A DNA stretch of 64,000 nucleotides from Anoplopoma fimbria (lineage: Eukaryota; Chordata; Actinopteri; Perciformes; Anoplopomatidae). Location: the NCBI RefSeq assembly GCF_027596085.1, contig NC_072464.1, positions 12,652,124 through 12,716,123 on the forward strand, given 5' to 3'. Both the position numbers and the translations under genes were made by a program. The notes below the pieces were generated by a model. The model had not been told where the DNA came from. It did not search any database and saw nothing but the letters and a program-made list of their open reading frames with translations. The first letter of the stretch is position 1. Each line of letters begins with the position of its first letter. This document shows positions 13,875 through 41,752 of this stretch, piece by piece.

Positions 13875-14378
13875 AGTAGAACCGAACTGAACAGAACAAA
13901 TAGAATAGGGTAGAAAAGAATATGATAGAATAGAATACATCAGAATAGGTTCAATATAATAGAATACAGGACATTAGTACAGTATATGATAGAATAGAAT
14001 ATATCAGAATAGAATCTAATAGTATACAAAAGATGAAGAATATAACAGAGGATAGAGCAGAGTATTACAGAATAGAATATAACATAATACGACAGGTTTA
14101 AATAGAATAGAATACAACAGAATGCAATAGAATAGGATATGATAGAATAGAATAGAATACCTCAGAATAGGACAGAACAGAGCATGACAGAATAAATAGA
14201 ACGGAATACATTAGAATATAATAAAACAGAATATGATAGACAATAATGCAACTGAATAGAATAGAACACAACAGCATGGGATGGAACAAAATACAATATA
14301 ACACATTAGAATAGAATAGAACACCACAGAATAGAACAGCAGAACTGAACACAATAGAATGGGACAGAATAGAACAAC
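13875..14378. repeat. Degenerate (AATAG/AGAAT)n pentanucleotide array
   Basis: About 500 bp built from imperfect agaat/aatag pentamers, with interspersed acac and cag variants. The minus-strand Ile/Leu/Ser/Tyr/Phe-rich frame at 14098-14352 is a by-product of the pentamer. Confidence 0.9.
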
Positions 14379-16261
14379 TATTGTTCAGTTGTTCTGTGAT
14401 TTTTTAATTCATAAGATACTTTGCTGTCTCCTCTTCTGCGCTCCATATGCACATATGATCAACTGAATCTGTGTCTCAAGGCTTCATGTTGGCTCTGAAA
14501 CTGAAAAGATCATACCTGAGGAGCCACTGAGACTTTCCTCTCCTGAAGCCAGCATGCAGCAAAAGGCAGACTCCCTGTGCTCATTACCTTTCCATCACAG
14601 ACCAGCTGCTGTGGAGTCATTCATCACGATTACAAATCCGCCCCGTGTTGGTAGCCTACAGCTCCACCATCAGCCTGTGAGATGCACAGGCAGGGCCCCG
14701 AGCCACCAGTCCCTCTGGGCAGAGTGTTAAATTCACACCACAACAGGTGATAGTGGTGGACAGCGGCAGGCAGCTTCTGTTATGAGGGAAAAACTCATTT
14801 TGAAATACTAGTTGAAATTCTGCTTCTCTGCAGCCAGGATGGAGACAATTTGACAGAAATAAAATTGTCTCACACTGATGTTGTGCTGGTGTTATGACAA
14901 TTATTATCATTTAGAACAGCTTTGAGAAAGACTCGGATTCATTCTTCTTTCAGCTTAAATGTTTGACCTGCAGCAATGCTGCAGCCAAGAATTTCCCACC
15001 TAGAAATAGACCCTCATTCCCACAGCGGAGCTAAGGTCAACTAAGAACAGATATCTTAATTAACACTCAGCGACAGAAATAAATGCAACTGAACTGTTAC
15101 AAGCTCCCCCCTAAGTGTGTTATTATTGCTTTTAACCTAAACTTACTACTTTTAATGGTAAATGCTGCTTGAGATAAATCAAATGAACCATTTATTTTCA
15201 CCTTTATGAAGCTTTAAAGGTGGAAATACAATCTTAATCAGATTCTTAATTGAATATAACATTCAAACCTCCTGTTTTTATGGCTGGAGCATTGCCTCAA
15301 ATGAAAAACGATCAAGATGTGTATCATTTAATACACTTACACTTACTTACCCTAAGAATTCAGCCAGATATTCCTGGTATCCTTGGACACCGGGATCTCC
15401 ACCAGAACTTCATATACAGCTTTTTTGGGGAGAAATTTTACAAAGAAGCCAATCCAAGACAGACATCTTGCTCATCCGGGGGAACAATTCTTCAAAACAC
15501 ATATGTCATTACCATTTGAGACTCCAAATTAATCAGCAAAGTTCCAGTCCAAAGACAAAAAAACAACAATGTTGTTTTCTATCTGTCAGTACTTTCCAAC
15601 TTTCCTACCTCGTCTGTGGCACTCGGGCCCAGAGACATTATATGCAGTTGCTACTAAAGGTGCGAGTCTTTAAAAATGCAGGTCACAAATATATTGTCAT
15701 TTTGTAGAGTCTGAATAGATTTACTGAAACTGCTGAAGTTTTTAGATAATATTACTCAAACAGGAAAGAATGTGTATTTATGAGGTACTTCCTTTAGCTA
15801 CAGCTTTGTTGCACTACTCAGCATTTAAGACAGCATGGGAATGTATATAATAACCTACAGTGCACATGGTCATTAATACGTTTTAAATTGCTTTTTGGAC
15901 AACAAAAAGCTATGGCACGGAGGAAAAACTATATCAACAGTAATTTATTCACAATAATAAAATCATCAGATTTTATAAGGTGATCCCTGTATCATTAACT
16001 GCATTGTCCAGCTGATACAAACTTTACTTTATCCTCTGCTAATCAACCCATTTTCTCTTTTAACTTATATTCAACATTGTAGTAGAGTCAGACCAATAGG
16101 AGCTGTCAATTTCAATCAGTTTACTAAAAGCAATATAATAAAACGGAATATATTTTATCGTCCTTATTAATTATATCGACACAATGAAGCCACATTCATC
16201 AATAAACACGGACCGTGTGTAAACAAAGATTAGTGTTTTGTGAATGAACATTACTGTTCTT

Positions 16262-16348
16262 TGCCATCTTGTTCAATAAAGTTTCCGTGAAATGACCTTC
16301 CACTGTCATCATCCGGGCCTTCTACGTACATCACATCGCGCATGCGCA
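16262..16348 (+). promoter_or_regulatory. atp5mc3: Proximal promoter of atp5mc3 with YY1, ERR half-site and NRF1 motifs
   Basis: Three motifs typical of nuclear-encoded respiratory genes lie within 90 bp. They are an inverted YY1 core (gccatcttg, 16262-16270), an inverted nuclear-receptor/ERR half-site (tgacctt, 16293-16299), and a perfect NRF1 palindrome (cgcgcatgcgca, 16337-16348) immediately before the inferred start site. NRF1, YY1 and ERR control of oxidative-phosphorylation genes is established. That these particular copies are used is inferred from match and position. Confidence 0.65.
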
Positions 16349-16349
16349 C

Positions 16350-16628
16350 TCTTCTACTGTGGTTCGACCTCTGCAGTCGGTAAGTGTGAATGAGAAGCCT
16401 ATCCTTACAAATCCACTTTCATCCTCTCTCGTAACTTCACATTGCAGCGCACAAGTGAGGATAGCATGCAGAATGGATGTGGATGTGCATATGAGTGCCT
16501 TTATTTTCTCTCTGGAGCGTTTTTACACCCGTTTGACCTTACTTCTCTCCGGTCTTTTCTTCCGCAGAGAGACCCGGGCTTCAACCAGATTCGACCGAAC
16601 CGGTTAAAAACTACCTAAAAAATAGAAG
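16350..16628 (+). other. atp5mc3: 5' UTR of atp5mc3 (non-coding exon 1, intron 1, start of exon 2)
   Basis: A non-coding first exon appears to run from about 16350 to 16379 and ends at a consensus donor (gtaagtgtg). Intron 1 closes with the pyrimidine-rich acceptor ttcttccgcag at 16567. Exon 2 then carries 61 nt of leader before the ATG at 16629. The transcription start is inferred from the position of the NRF1 motif and is not mapped. Confidence 0.7.
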
Positions 16629-18314
<1,686 letters not shown>

Positions 18315-18751
18315 AACTCTGCTGTCATTCAACACTTTCATTACAGATGTGACTACATATTTTATTGTGGCTACCAAAATTGTTCCGTGTTGGTGTCATG
18401 GAAATGTACATTTTCAAGACTTTCAGACACTGTCGAAATACGCAAATCATGTATTGTACAAATGTAAGAAATTACGTGATTAAAATACATGTATTTGACT
18501 ATTTAACTATGGTGCTAACTTTTATGTCTGGATACCATGCTAGTACAATAGAAAGCAGTCCCCTTTCTTGAATGTCATCTTTTCTGTGAAGCAGCTGCAT
18601 CGACTTGCCATGAATCAGCCTTGTTCTCTTAGCACATCACATGCAAGCTTTTTGGGGTCCACCTGAATTCAATATTGGTTTAGATGCAGTTAAATAGTAC
18701 TGTAATTAGGCAGCAAGTGAGTGCTTGCCTTTGTAAATGGCATTTAATAAA
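18315..18751 (+). other. atp5mc3: 3' UTR of atp5mc3
   Basis: Follows the TAA at 18312-18314. The first usable poly(A) hexamer is attaaa at 18479-18484 and a canonical aataaa occurs at 18746-18751. A further aataaa at 19172-19177 could end a longer form. Which one is used cannot be told from sequence. Confidence 0.5.
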
Positions 18752-19640
18752 TCCAGAGGATTTAATTGAGTTTTATAATGGGTTTTGACTTTTTTGAATC
18801 TTATGCTGGGTTGATCTAAAAACTGACTTTCTGTAATGGAAGCTGGTCAGAATTTAGTTAAAACTTAAGTACATTTATTTTATTCGATAGCTGGGTTACT
18901 GTTTAAATCACTTGAAGCAAAATTATCCATCACTTTCCAGGTACCAGTTTCTCCAAAGGAAGAATCTGCTGATGAATATATTTTCTTCAGTATTGTTTCT
19001 TTGTAAATTGAGTGTCTTTAGGTTTTGGTCTGTTGTTTGACAAACTATTTGAAATCCACACCTTCGGCTTTGGGAACTGGTGATGGTTTCATGTGTTCTT
19101 AGACTAAATTATTTATCAAAACCTTAACATGCTAATTAATACCAAATTACATAATGGTAAATGCCAAACAAAATAAACCTGTTAACAGTTTTAAATGTCA
19201 GATGGAATTGAAAGAGATCTTGTCTGTGCTGGTACACATTTAACAAACAATAGTAGCCTTCTTAAATAATAGAAAATATATCTTGTATAACTAATAGTTA
19301 ATAGATAACCATGTACCAGGGAGGCTAACGTTGAAAGATAGAGCCAGCTTCTGCACAGCAATTATTTAAAATAAAATATCAACATGAATGTGGGCATCTT
19401 TAAATTAAACTAACACCAAACTATCAAGGTGTATGCAACTTACACAACAATGCGGCAATTTACTCAAGAGAAGTACAAGACATGTTTTATCTGTAGTTTC
19501 AGGATTTTTCAGTGAGGGAGAATTAGGAGATGTGATTTTAATAAGGTCGTTTTTTGAAAAGTAAAACATTGAAAGCAGAGTAATTGAATATGTCTGAAAA
19601 AAACAGGCTTGAAGAGGATCTGTAATTAAATGTACTGACA
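18752..19640. other. Short intergenic interval between atp5mc3 and atf2
   Basis: About 0.9 kb of AT-rich DNA separates the atp5mc3 poly(A) signals from the atf2 promoter region. I see no coding exon here; the minus-strand open frame at 19405-19770 runs into the atf2 promoter and has no recognisable motif. Confidence 0.5.
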
Positions 19641-19664
19641 CTACTTGATGAGGATCCTGGCTCT

Positions 19665-19930
19665 GTCCTCGTGTGACGTTTACGGAAAAGCAGAATCCAC
19701 TCTCGCGATACTTGGCTACAGACGTGGGGTTTTGGAAATCAAGGGTTGTGGCTGAGGGGTAAGTGACCACTTAAACTGATGGCGAATGGGTACAAAGCGA
19801 TTGTAAGAGGCAACATTTGTGGCACTGCGAGGGACTTGTGCTCCGGCACATTAAAGCGACCTGGAAATAAACGATGACATCTCCTCTGTTTACACAGATA
19901 TTAAGGTCCAAACATGGCGACGGGTGCATG
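19665..19930 (+). promoter_or_regulatory. atf2: Candidate atf2 promoter and non-coding first exon
   Basis: A locally CpG-richer patch contains a CRE-like tgacgttt (19674-19681), a TCTCGCGA-type promoter motif (19701-19708), a consensus splice donor ggg|gtaagtg at 19758/19759, and a YY1-type aacatggcgac (19911-19921). These fit a TATA-less housekeeping promoter with a non-coding first exon spliced to the exon beginning at 20355. The start site and exact first exon are inferred. The CRE-like site raises the possibility of ATF/CREB feedback. Confidence 0.5.
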
Positions 19931-20379
19931 TTAACGCAGGGCTCGGGCTGTTCCATGGAAGCGACTGGGGCAGATAATCTATATTAACGTTATGGGTTTA
20001 TTGCTGTGCCTTTTCATGACGTGTCACTACATTAAGCTGTAAACGTGTCAGCTCTTTTTGACGGGGATACAAACAGCCCGTGTTTCAGTGATGACACTGA
20101 GGTGTAAACAACCAGAGCAGCCTTTGTCCACATTTCTATCTGTCCTCTCTCAGCACCTTCACCTGTGCATATTATCCGATATGAGCTCAGTAGTTCTGCT
20201 GACAGTTATTTTTTTTGCTATAACCACAATGTGTATTCTACATCTTGAAGGAACCATAGTTGTATTTGTAAAAAAAAGTTAACCCTTACTCTTGTTCTTA
20301 CCTTCAGGACTGTCATTTAACTCCTTCTTGTGCCTTTTCCTTGTTTTATTTCAGGGTGACACAACAGGAATTCCTTAAT

Positions 20380-35457
<15,078 letters not shown>

Positions 35458-37100
35458 TCGTCCCAAACCGTTGCCTCAGAGGAAAGGGATTCTCTCTCAT
35501 CTTTAGTTTGGACCCGGCTGTTTTTAATTTGTTTATGTTTGGTCCATTTTGTCCTCCGTTGGCAATGCTTTTTTTTTGAAAATGCAAACGTTTTCTCTGG
35601 AATTGATGAAGACAAAATAACAGGCACTTTATGTGTAAGATGTAAAACGTATGGTTCTAAAATGTTTTTGTGCAATTTATTTATATATTTGTTTTTATTT
35701 AATAGCGATCATCCTGAAGGTTTGATCAGCAAATTGTTAGACCTTACCAAAGTGTGTTGTTTATTTGTAACTAGTTTGCTTGTTTGTTTTCATGACTTTT
35801 AATAAGCACTATCTTTATGATGAAGTTAAATAAAGAGCAGTCACTTTTCATAATTTGCTTTTTACATTTTGCACATTTTTTTACCTTTTTTAGAGTTTGA
35901 CAGTCAATCTTAAGTACTGGCAGCTTTTTAGAAGTAGATTTGATAATACACACAAATGTAAGTGGCTGAATCGGATTTTAGATCTGACAACTTTTTCTGT
36001 GAGTGAGATCAGCTGTAGTTGCATCGTGTAGTTTGAATGTCTGAGCTCACCTCTGCTTGTAAAATTAGTCTTAAGGACGTGAGCTTTTTAGAAATGTGTG
36101 TTATTTCATTAACATTCCACCTGTTGTCTGATTGTTCCTGAAGCAGTGATTGTATGATTGCAGTACATTTTCCATTACTCAATCTCTGTGATATTGACTT
36201 CATTCAGTGCCATTAATGTTTTTGTATGAATTACTTCTGTACATTTTTAATGCAGATTAGCTTGAGTTGACGGTTGTCCTCTCAGATTAAAGGTCTCATG
36301 AACATAGTTCCTCAGTAAGGAAATATCTTGTTGTATACTGTCTTTGCTTTATAAGTGACTGTTTATAACTTTAATGCAGAAGGACTGTTTTCATGATTGC
36401 AAATCCTCAATGACGTTTTTAGAAAACATTGTAAATAACATCATGATACATTGTATGTGATCTTTCTAGGTGTTATGTACTTTGTTTTTTTTAATAGGAT
36501 AGTCTGGTTTCAGTAGCTGAACTAGCAGTTGAACAATGTTTCAGTCATCAGGATAGGCCTCTTCCTGACTCGATATCTTGTCATGTGAGATTAAAGCATT
36601 CAGATGTGAACTGGAATCACATCATGTATATTAGAGTAACACTACGACCGCCTGTAAGAATTGTGAGCATTTCATCATTGAAATAATAGTAGGAAGCAAA
36701 TCAAACCATGAAGTCAATTTGCCTTTTCTCTTAGTCTTTACTGGCTTACTACTGTGTAGTTTATGAGAAGCTAACACATTGTTCTCTTCAAGTATGACTT
36801 TTGTTTTAATTTATTTTTACTATTTAACTGTCATGTGCTATTTGCATGAGGTAATAATTCTCTGAGAGAATTTAACTGTTTCTTCGATAATGTCTCGGTC
36901 AGATAAATATCTTTAGCTAACTTGAGTTGTGGTTCTAAGTTTATGAAAGCTTTGGTCAGTTGTTTTAAAATGGCTTCACTGCTAAAAAAAAAAAAGGAGT
37001 GTGGTACTGTGTTGAAAGTGTACCTGTAACTTGTGGAAGTTCTGTATACAAATTTTGATTGATAAGTTGTTGTAATAAACCTTTTAATATCTCTTTAAAT
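35458..37100 (+). other. atf2: 3' UTR of atf2 with proximal and distal poly(A) signals
   Basis: After the TGA (35455-35457) comes about 1.6 kb of AT-rich sequence without coding features. A canonical aataaa at 35829-35834 could give a short form of about 0.4 kb. A second aataaa at 37074-37079, followed by a T-rich stretch, would give a long form. A Pumilio-type tgtaaata sits at 36430-36437. Alternative polyadenylation is inferred only. Confidence 0.6.
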
Positions 37101-37539
37101 TCCAGCTTTGCTTTCTTTTGATTCTCCAGATGGAAAGAAACTCTGAATATGTGACCATTAGCTAATACATTGCTCAATTTCTAAAAATAACATGATGATG
37201 TCAATATAAACAATCCCAGTCCTCCACACATGCCTTACCAGCTGTTTCATTATTACAGAGTCTCATTGTAGCTTTCACACAAAACCACTCTAACCATTGA
37301 CTTAAACTAAGGTGCTGAAGTCACGTTGTAGAGCTGCTTGGTGCTCAAAAACATTTCTTGTGGTGTATTCTGCCACCTTGTGGAAGTTAAGTCTATCATA
37401 AGGCCAGACGAGGTATTGACTGTATTATTCCTGAAAACTATTCAACAACAATACTTACAAATATTATACCACAACCACAGTTAACTTTAACCATCACAGA
37501 GTTTGATGAGGGATGTTGGTGTTTGCAGTGAGAGAAGTT

Positions 37540-37898
37540 CTCAGTAAAACTACCTCAAAGGAAAAATATAAAAGTCTTGCATTTAAAAGTTACTATAAAC
37601 AGACAGTAATTAAATATTATCTGCAAAATGTTGTTCAATTTACATTAAAAAACATTTCATAGTGGAGCTAATTTTGAAATAATGCATCATATTTTATTTG
37701 GTGATCACATGATTTGTGTGTTAAATCTTGATCTGCAAACAACTAAATACATGGCTTTCAGATAAATGTGGAGTAAAAGTGTAATATTTTCCCTGGACGT
37801 ATAGTGGTGTAATAGTAGTAGGTCTGTAAAGTATCATAAAATAGAACTATTAAAAGAAAGTACAAGTACATAAATGTGCTAACTTCCCATCACTGAAA
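37540..37898. mobile_element. Degenerate teleost MITE (acttaagtaaaagta type), copy 3
   Basis: Shares gtaaaagtgtaatattttccct, gtcataaaat-like text, aagtacaagtacataaatg and the terminal ttcccatcactg with the other two copies, in the same orientation. It lies just after the atf2 distal poly(A) signal. Confidence 0.6.
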
Positions 37899-38068
37899 TA
37901 AGGAGATTGCGGGTTGCCATGGATTCAGTAGCATGGACCAGCAAAAAGTAAAGTAACAATTGTGAGGTACTTACTTCACTTGATTATTTGTATTACATTT
38001 TTTCTCCAAACTGTTTTATTCCATTTTAGCATATTTGTTATCGTCTAATTTATATAGTTCTTTTAAAA

Positions 38069-38207
<139 letters not shown>

Positions 38208-38452
38208 ATTTAAATATATATGACTTCAGGCTTTTTTATGCCGTATGTAAAGCAGTTTGACTGTTTTGCATACACTGTAGAAAAAAATCAGCTGAAATAA
38301 ACGTTTACAATCTTAGTTCGCTGCCAATAGTTCCCTGATACAGTTACTGAAATGCTTTTTGCATCAACTTCTCTATTTACATGATTGCTTATGGAAAGTA
38401 ATTTCCATAAGAAGCTGTATCAAACTGAATCCAGCAGCACCAACTCTGAGTG

Positions 38453-38467
38453 TCCAGCAGGTGGCGA
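38453..38467 (+). promoter_or_regulatory. Candidate CTCF site downstream of atf2
   Basis: tccagcaggtggcga matches the CTCF core in forward orientation, 250 bp after the AT/AG microsatellite. A weaker reverse-oriented match, gccaccttgtgg, lies at 37371-37382. Motif-only evidence. Confidence 0.35.
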
Positions 38468-40577
38468 TACATCCAAAGCAATGCATTAAATGGAAGTGCC
38501 TGACTTTATTTGTTTTTTATTAAAACCTTATTCAGATTACTTTCAGGAGAACTCACAAAGACTAGACCTAAAGAAAGAAGCTTTTCAAATTGAAGATTTT
38601 ATTCTAACACAAAGTGGAATCAGTTTTTTACTAACTCGTAAATGGTAAATGGTAATTAGTAAATCATCTCTGTTCTGTCAATCAGTTTTGTGTTATTCAT
38701 GTTTAACAGAAACTGAATTTTGCCTGCCATCACACTGAAGCTTCTGAAGTGCTTAAGTGGGCCGCCTTGATTAGCTGCTGATCACAGAGGGGAGAATTGA
38801 AAATGTTACTATGTAGGTCACAGCGTTCACCAATAACAACACTTTTGGCTCAATGCTGCATATTTACGAATGTAGAACCCAGTGATGCCACAGAAGAGCT
38901 CTGCATCTTTGAAGTTAAATCAAAGGGGAGAGAAAAAGCGGAGCATCGCAGTGATGTTTATTCTTTTTCACCTCCACATGCAGACTATTCATTTTGATTG
39001 TTTGATTAATTTAACTCCCCTGGCAAACAGCTCTTCCTTATTAATTATGCATTTGGTAATGATTTTAATGTTAATTTGATGAGGTTTTCATTAATTAATG
39101 CACGTTTATATATATCACCATTTGATGGCTTCTGCAGCAGGAAGAGAAGCTTTCAGACGGACAGCAGTGTCCTGTTTGGTGAACACCAACCACACATTGT
39201 GAAGAAAAAAATCATCAATAAACAGCAAGCATCAGTCTCCATATTTCAAACAATTATGAACCACACATGGATGTGGAGCCATAACATACGGAGGAGCCTA
39301 ATTGGGAAGGAATGGAGACAGAAATGAAGATGGCCCAGGTACTAGTTGAGAGTCTCTGTTTTACCCTCTCGATAAATGAGCAGGATAATAAGTGGAGCTG
39401 ATCTGCAGTCAGACAGACTGCTCCAGCTGTTCCCATAATTCGACAGGTATTATGCTTTGGCCCTGAGCAGTCTGCCTCAGCAGAGTGGCACTTAATTAGG
39501 CAAGGATTAGGGCCAAACAGCCCCATTTACGTGAATTGTATCATACAAAACAAACGGGCTACCTTTTCTCCTTCAGGGGGCATCAGGGGTAAATCTTAAA
39601 AACGCAGAGATTTGTTGAAAAGAAAGATGCTCCAGGCCTTAAACTCCAGATTTCTCAACAATGAAGTCTCTCTCCCCCTGCTGAGGGGTGATGTTTTTGA
39701 GCACACACTTTAACCCCTCGTATCCAGGGAGACCGAGATGAAAAAGCTTGATTTACATTTAATTCAGATTATGTAAATACACTGGTCGTGTCCCAAACCA
39801 AACATGGGACACAATGTAAGCTGCCTGCAGCACCCAGCAAAGATGGCCTCTATTGTTATTCAAATTTAAGGAATGATGTATTTCTTTCATACATGGTCTG
39901 GGCATTTAATTAAAACTCTTGATGGGATATAATATGTTCCCTCTACAAATACTGATAACCACTCATTGTTGTCATTTGGCAACCTCCACATACTATCATA
40001 CTGTGTCTGTTTGCTTTTGCTCTTGATTGGAGGGTCGACTGGGCATGGCGTCTTGTTTAGACACCAGGGATGTGCATCTTTTTAAGAGTATTATGGGGGT
40101 GTATCAGCTCAGCTATCACTGAGAGAACTGCACGGGTAGAGGCAAATCCCCAGTGGGCATGTCCACGTGCATTGAGTGAGCGCTGCCAATCCCTCCCCTG
40201 GGCACTCCCCGCTGCTTCTGGAGGCACCAGGACGTCTCCCCCATTAGCCTCCACTGACATTAGCATGTATGAGGTTTATTCCTGGCAGTAGGCCCGCGAC
40301 TGTATGTGCAATGCATACTGTATATGAAAGCTACCGCTGTTACTCAATTCTGTTTCCCATGTGAATTTGCTTATTGTGTTATCAATATTTTATAGTGGTC
40401 CACTCTACTCTGTATGCTGAGGGATTATTAAAAAAAATACCCCCTAATAGAAGCGGGACATCCAGTCTGAAATAGTCACATAATTGTTTTGCATTGTTTC
40501 CATTGATTGTAGGCATTTTGCATCTTTCAAGTTATTTCTTTGTTGTCATTTTGTTCCCTTTGTAGTTGTCTTGTGAA

Positions 40578-40760
40578 TCTCTATGTGGTTGGTTTGTGTC
40601 TCTATGTGGTTGGTTTGTGTCTCTTTGTGGTTGTTTTGCATCCATATTTGGGTCGTTCTACAAGTCAATATTGATGTTTTTCATCTCATTGTGGTTGTTT
40701 TGGGGTAATTTTGCATCTTTTTGCTGTCATTTTGCATCCTTCTGGACTTTTTTTGTTTGT
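40578..40760. repeat. 21-bp tandem repeat, decaying
   Basis: Two perfect copies of a 21-bp unit (tctctatgtggttggtttgtg), a third close copy and then increasingly diverged ones. The unit is a multiple of three, so the + frame reads a heptad (SLCGWFV). Similar ttgtggtc/tttgcatct repeats are common in fish genomes. Confidence 0.85.
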
Positions 40761-40779
40761 GTTACTTTTTTTGTGCCCC

Positions 40780-41752
40780 CAGACCTCTTGGGCTCCTGGG
40801 TCTGTGCCCCAGAAGTCCTGTTTATAATTCCATCCATGTATGCTGATGATACTATGCTGTATCATCTAGTAAAACCAAGAAGAAGAGCTCGGACCAGTCT
40901 TTTCGGGCCAGTATTTACTGTTTGTTGTGCTGTGGTTGAAGACGTTTTCGGATCCTTGAAAGAAGTAAATCTGAATAATTCTACTGAGGTACTGTAGCAA
41001 TACTACAGTATATACATACTCCTTTACACCTCCTTTAGTTTATTGCATTGAGGTAAATCTTATCTCTTACAGTGAATCATTCATTCAACGACAATAAGCT
41101 CAGCACATAAATTAATTCTGAAAAGTAGCCATTCTTAGATACATAAAGTGGAGTGGAGTATTTCAGTAGCGTTTGCAAAAAAAAAAATGTCACTGCCTTG
41201 TTTGTTTTCTTATGATATTGCTGTTGCTGTTCGAGCTCGACTGCTCACCTCCACCCGCCGCTACGAACACATCAGCCCGGTCCTACACAACCTCCACTGG
41301 CTCCCTCACCACCTACAAAGCCCTAAACAACCTGGCCCCTCCCTACCTTTCAGACCTCCTCCCTCTCCACACCCCAACCCGTTGCCTCAGGACCTGGGGT
41401 GACAGGGCCTTCTCAGTTGCTGCACCCTCCCTCTGGAACGCCCTCCCCATCCACATCCGTCAGGCTCCCACCCTATCATCATTCAAACAAGCCCTCAAAA
41501 CCCACCTCTTCAAACTCGCCTTCACCTGCTAACCCCTGCTCCCTTTCCCTCCCTACCCTTCACTACATGACTCATTCCGCACAGCTTCTCCAGTTTTCTT
41601 TCTTTTTAAATGTTCTGTTTGTTTGTTTTGTTTGCTCCTTTGTGTTCTTTTTTTTTTTTTTTTTTGTTCTTCGCCCTATGTAAAGCGTCTTTGGGTATCT
41701 AGAAAAGCGCTATATAAAATTAAAGTATTATTATTATTATTATTATTATAAA
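40780..41752 (+). mobile_element. Decayed L2/Rex1-like LINE, 3' end with internal deletions
   Basis: A short stretch near 40837-40878 reads MYADDTMLYHL, the reverse-transcriptase catalytic box. It is followed, after unrelated or deleted sequence, by the typical C-terminal region at 41222-41535 (HLHWLP-like, TYKALNNLAPPYLSDLL, GDRAFSVAAPSLWNALP, FKQALKTHLF). The 3' tail carries gcgctatataaa and ends in (TTA)n at 41728-41750. A deletion after the HWLP box shifts the frame, so no intact protein is encoded. 5'-truncated, as usual for LINEs. Confidence 0.85.

Noticed and set aside
14098..14352. 84-codon minus-strand hydrophobic frame resembling a membrane protein
   Set aside because: Generated by the AATAG pentamer array.
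40566..40997. 143-codon plus-strand frame starting with heptads
   Set aside because: The heptads are a 21-bp tandem repeat and the C-terminal half is a LINE fragment.
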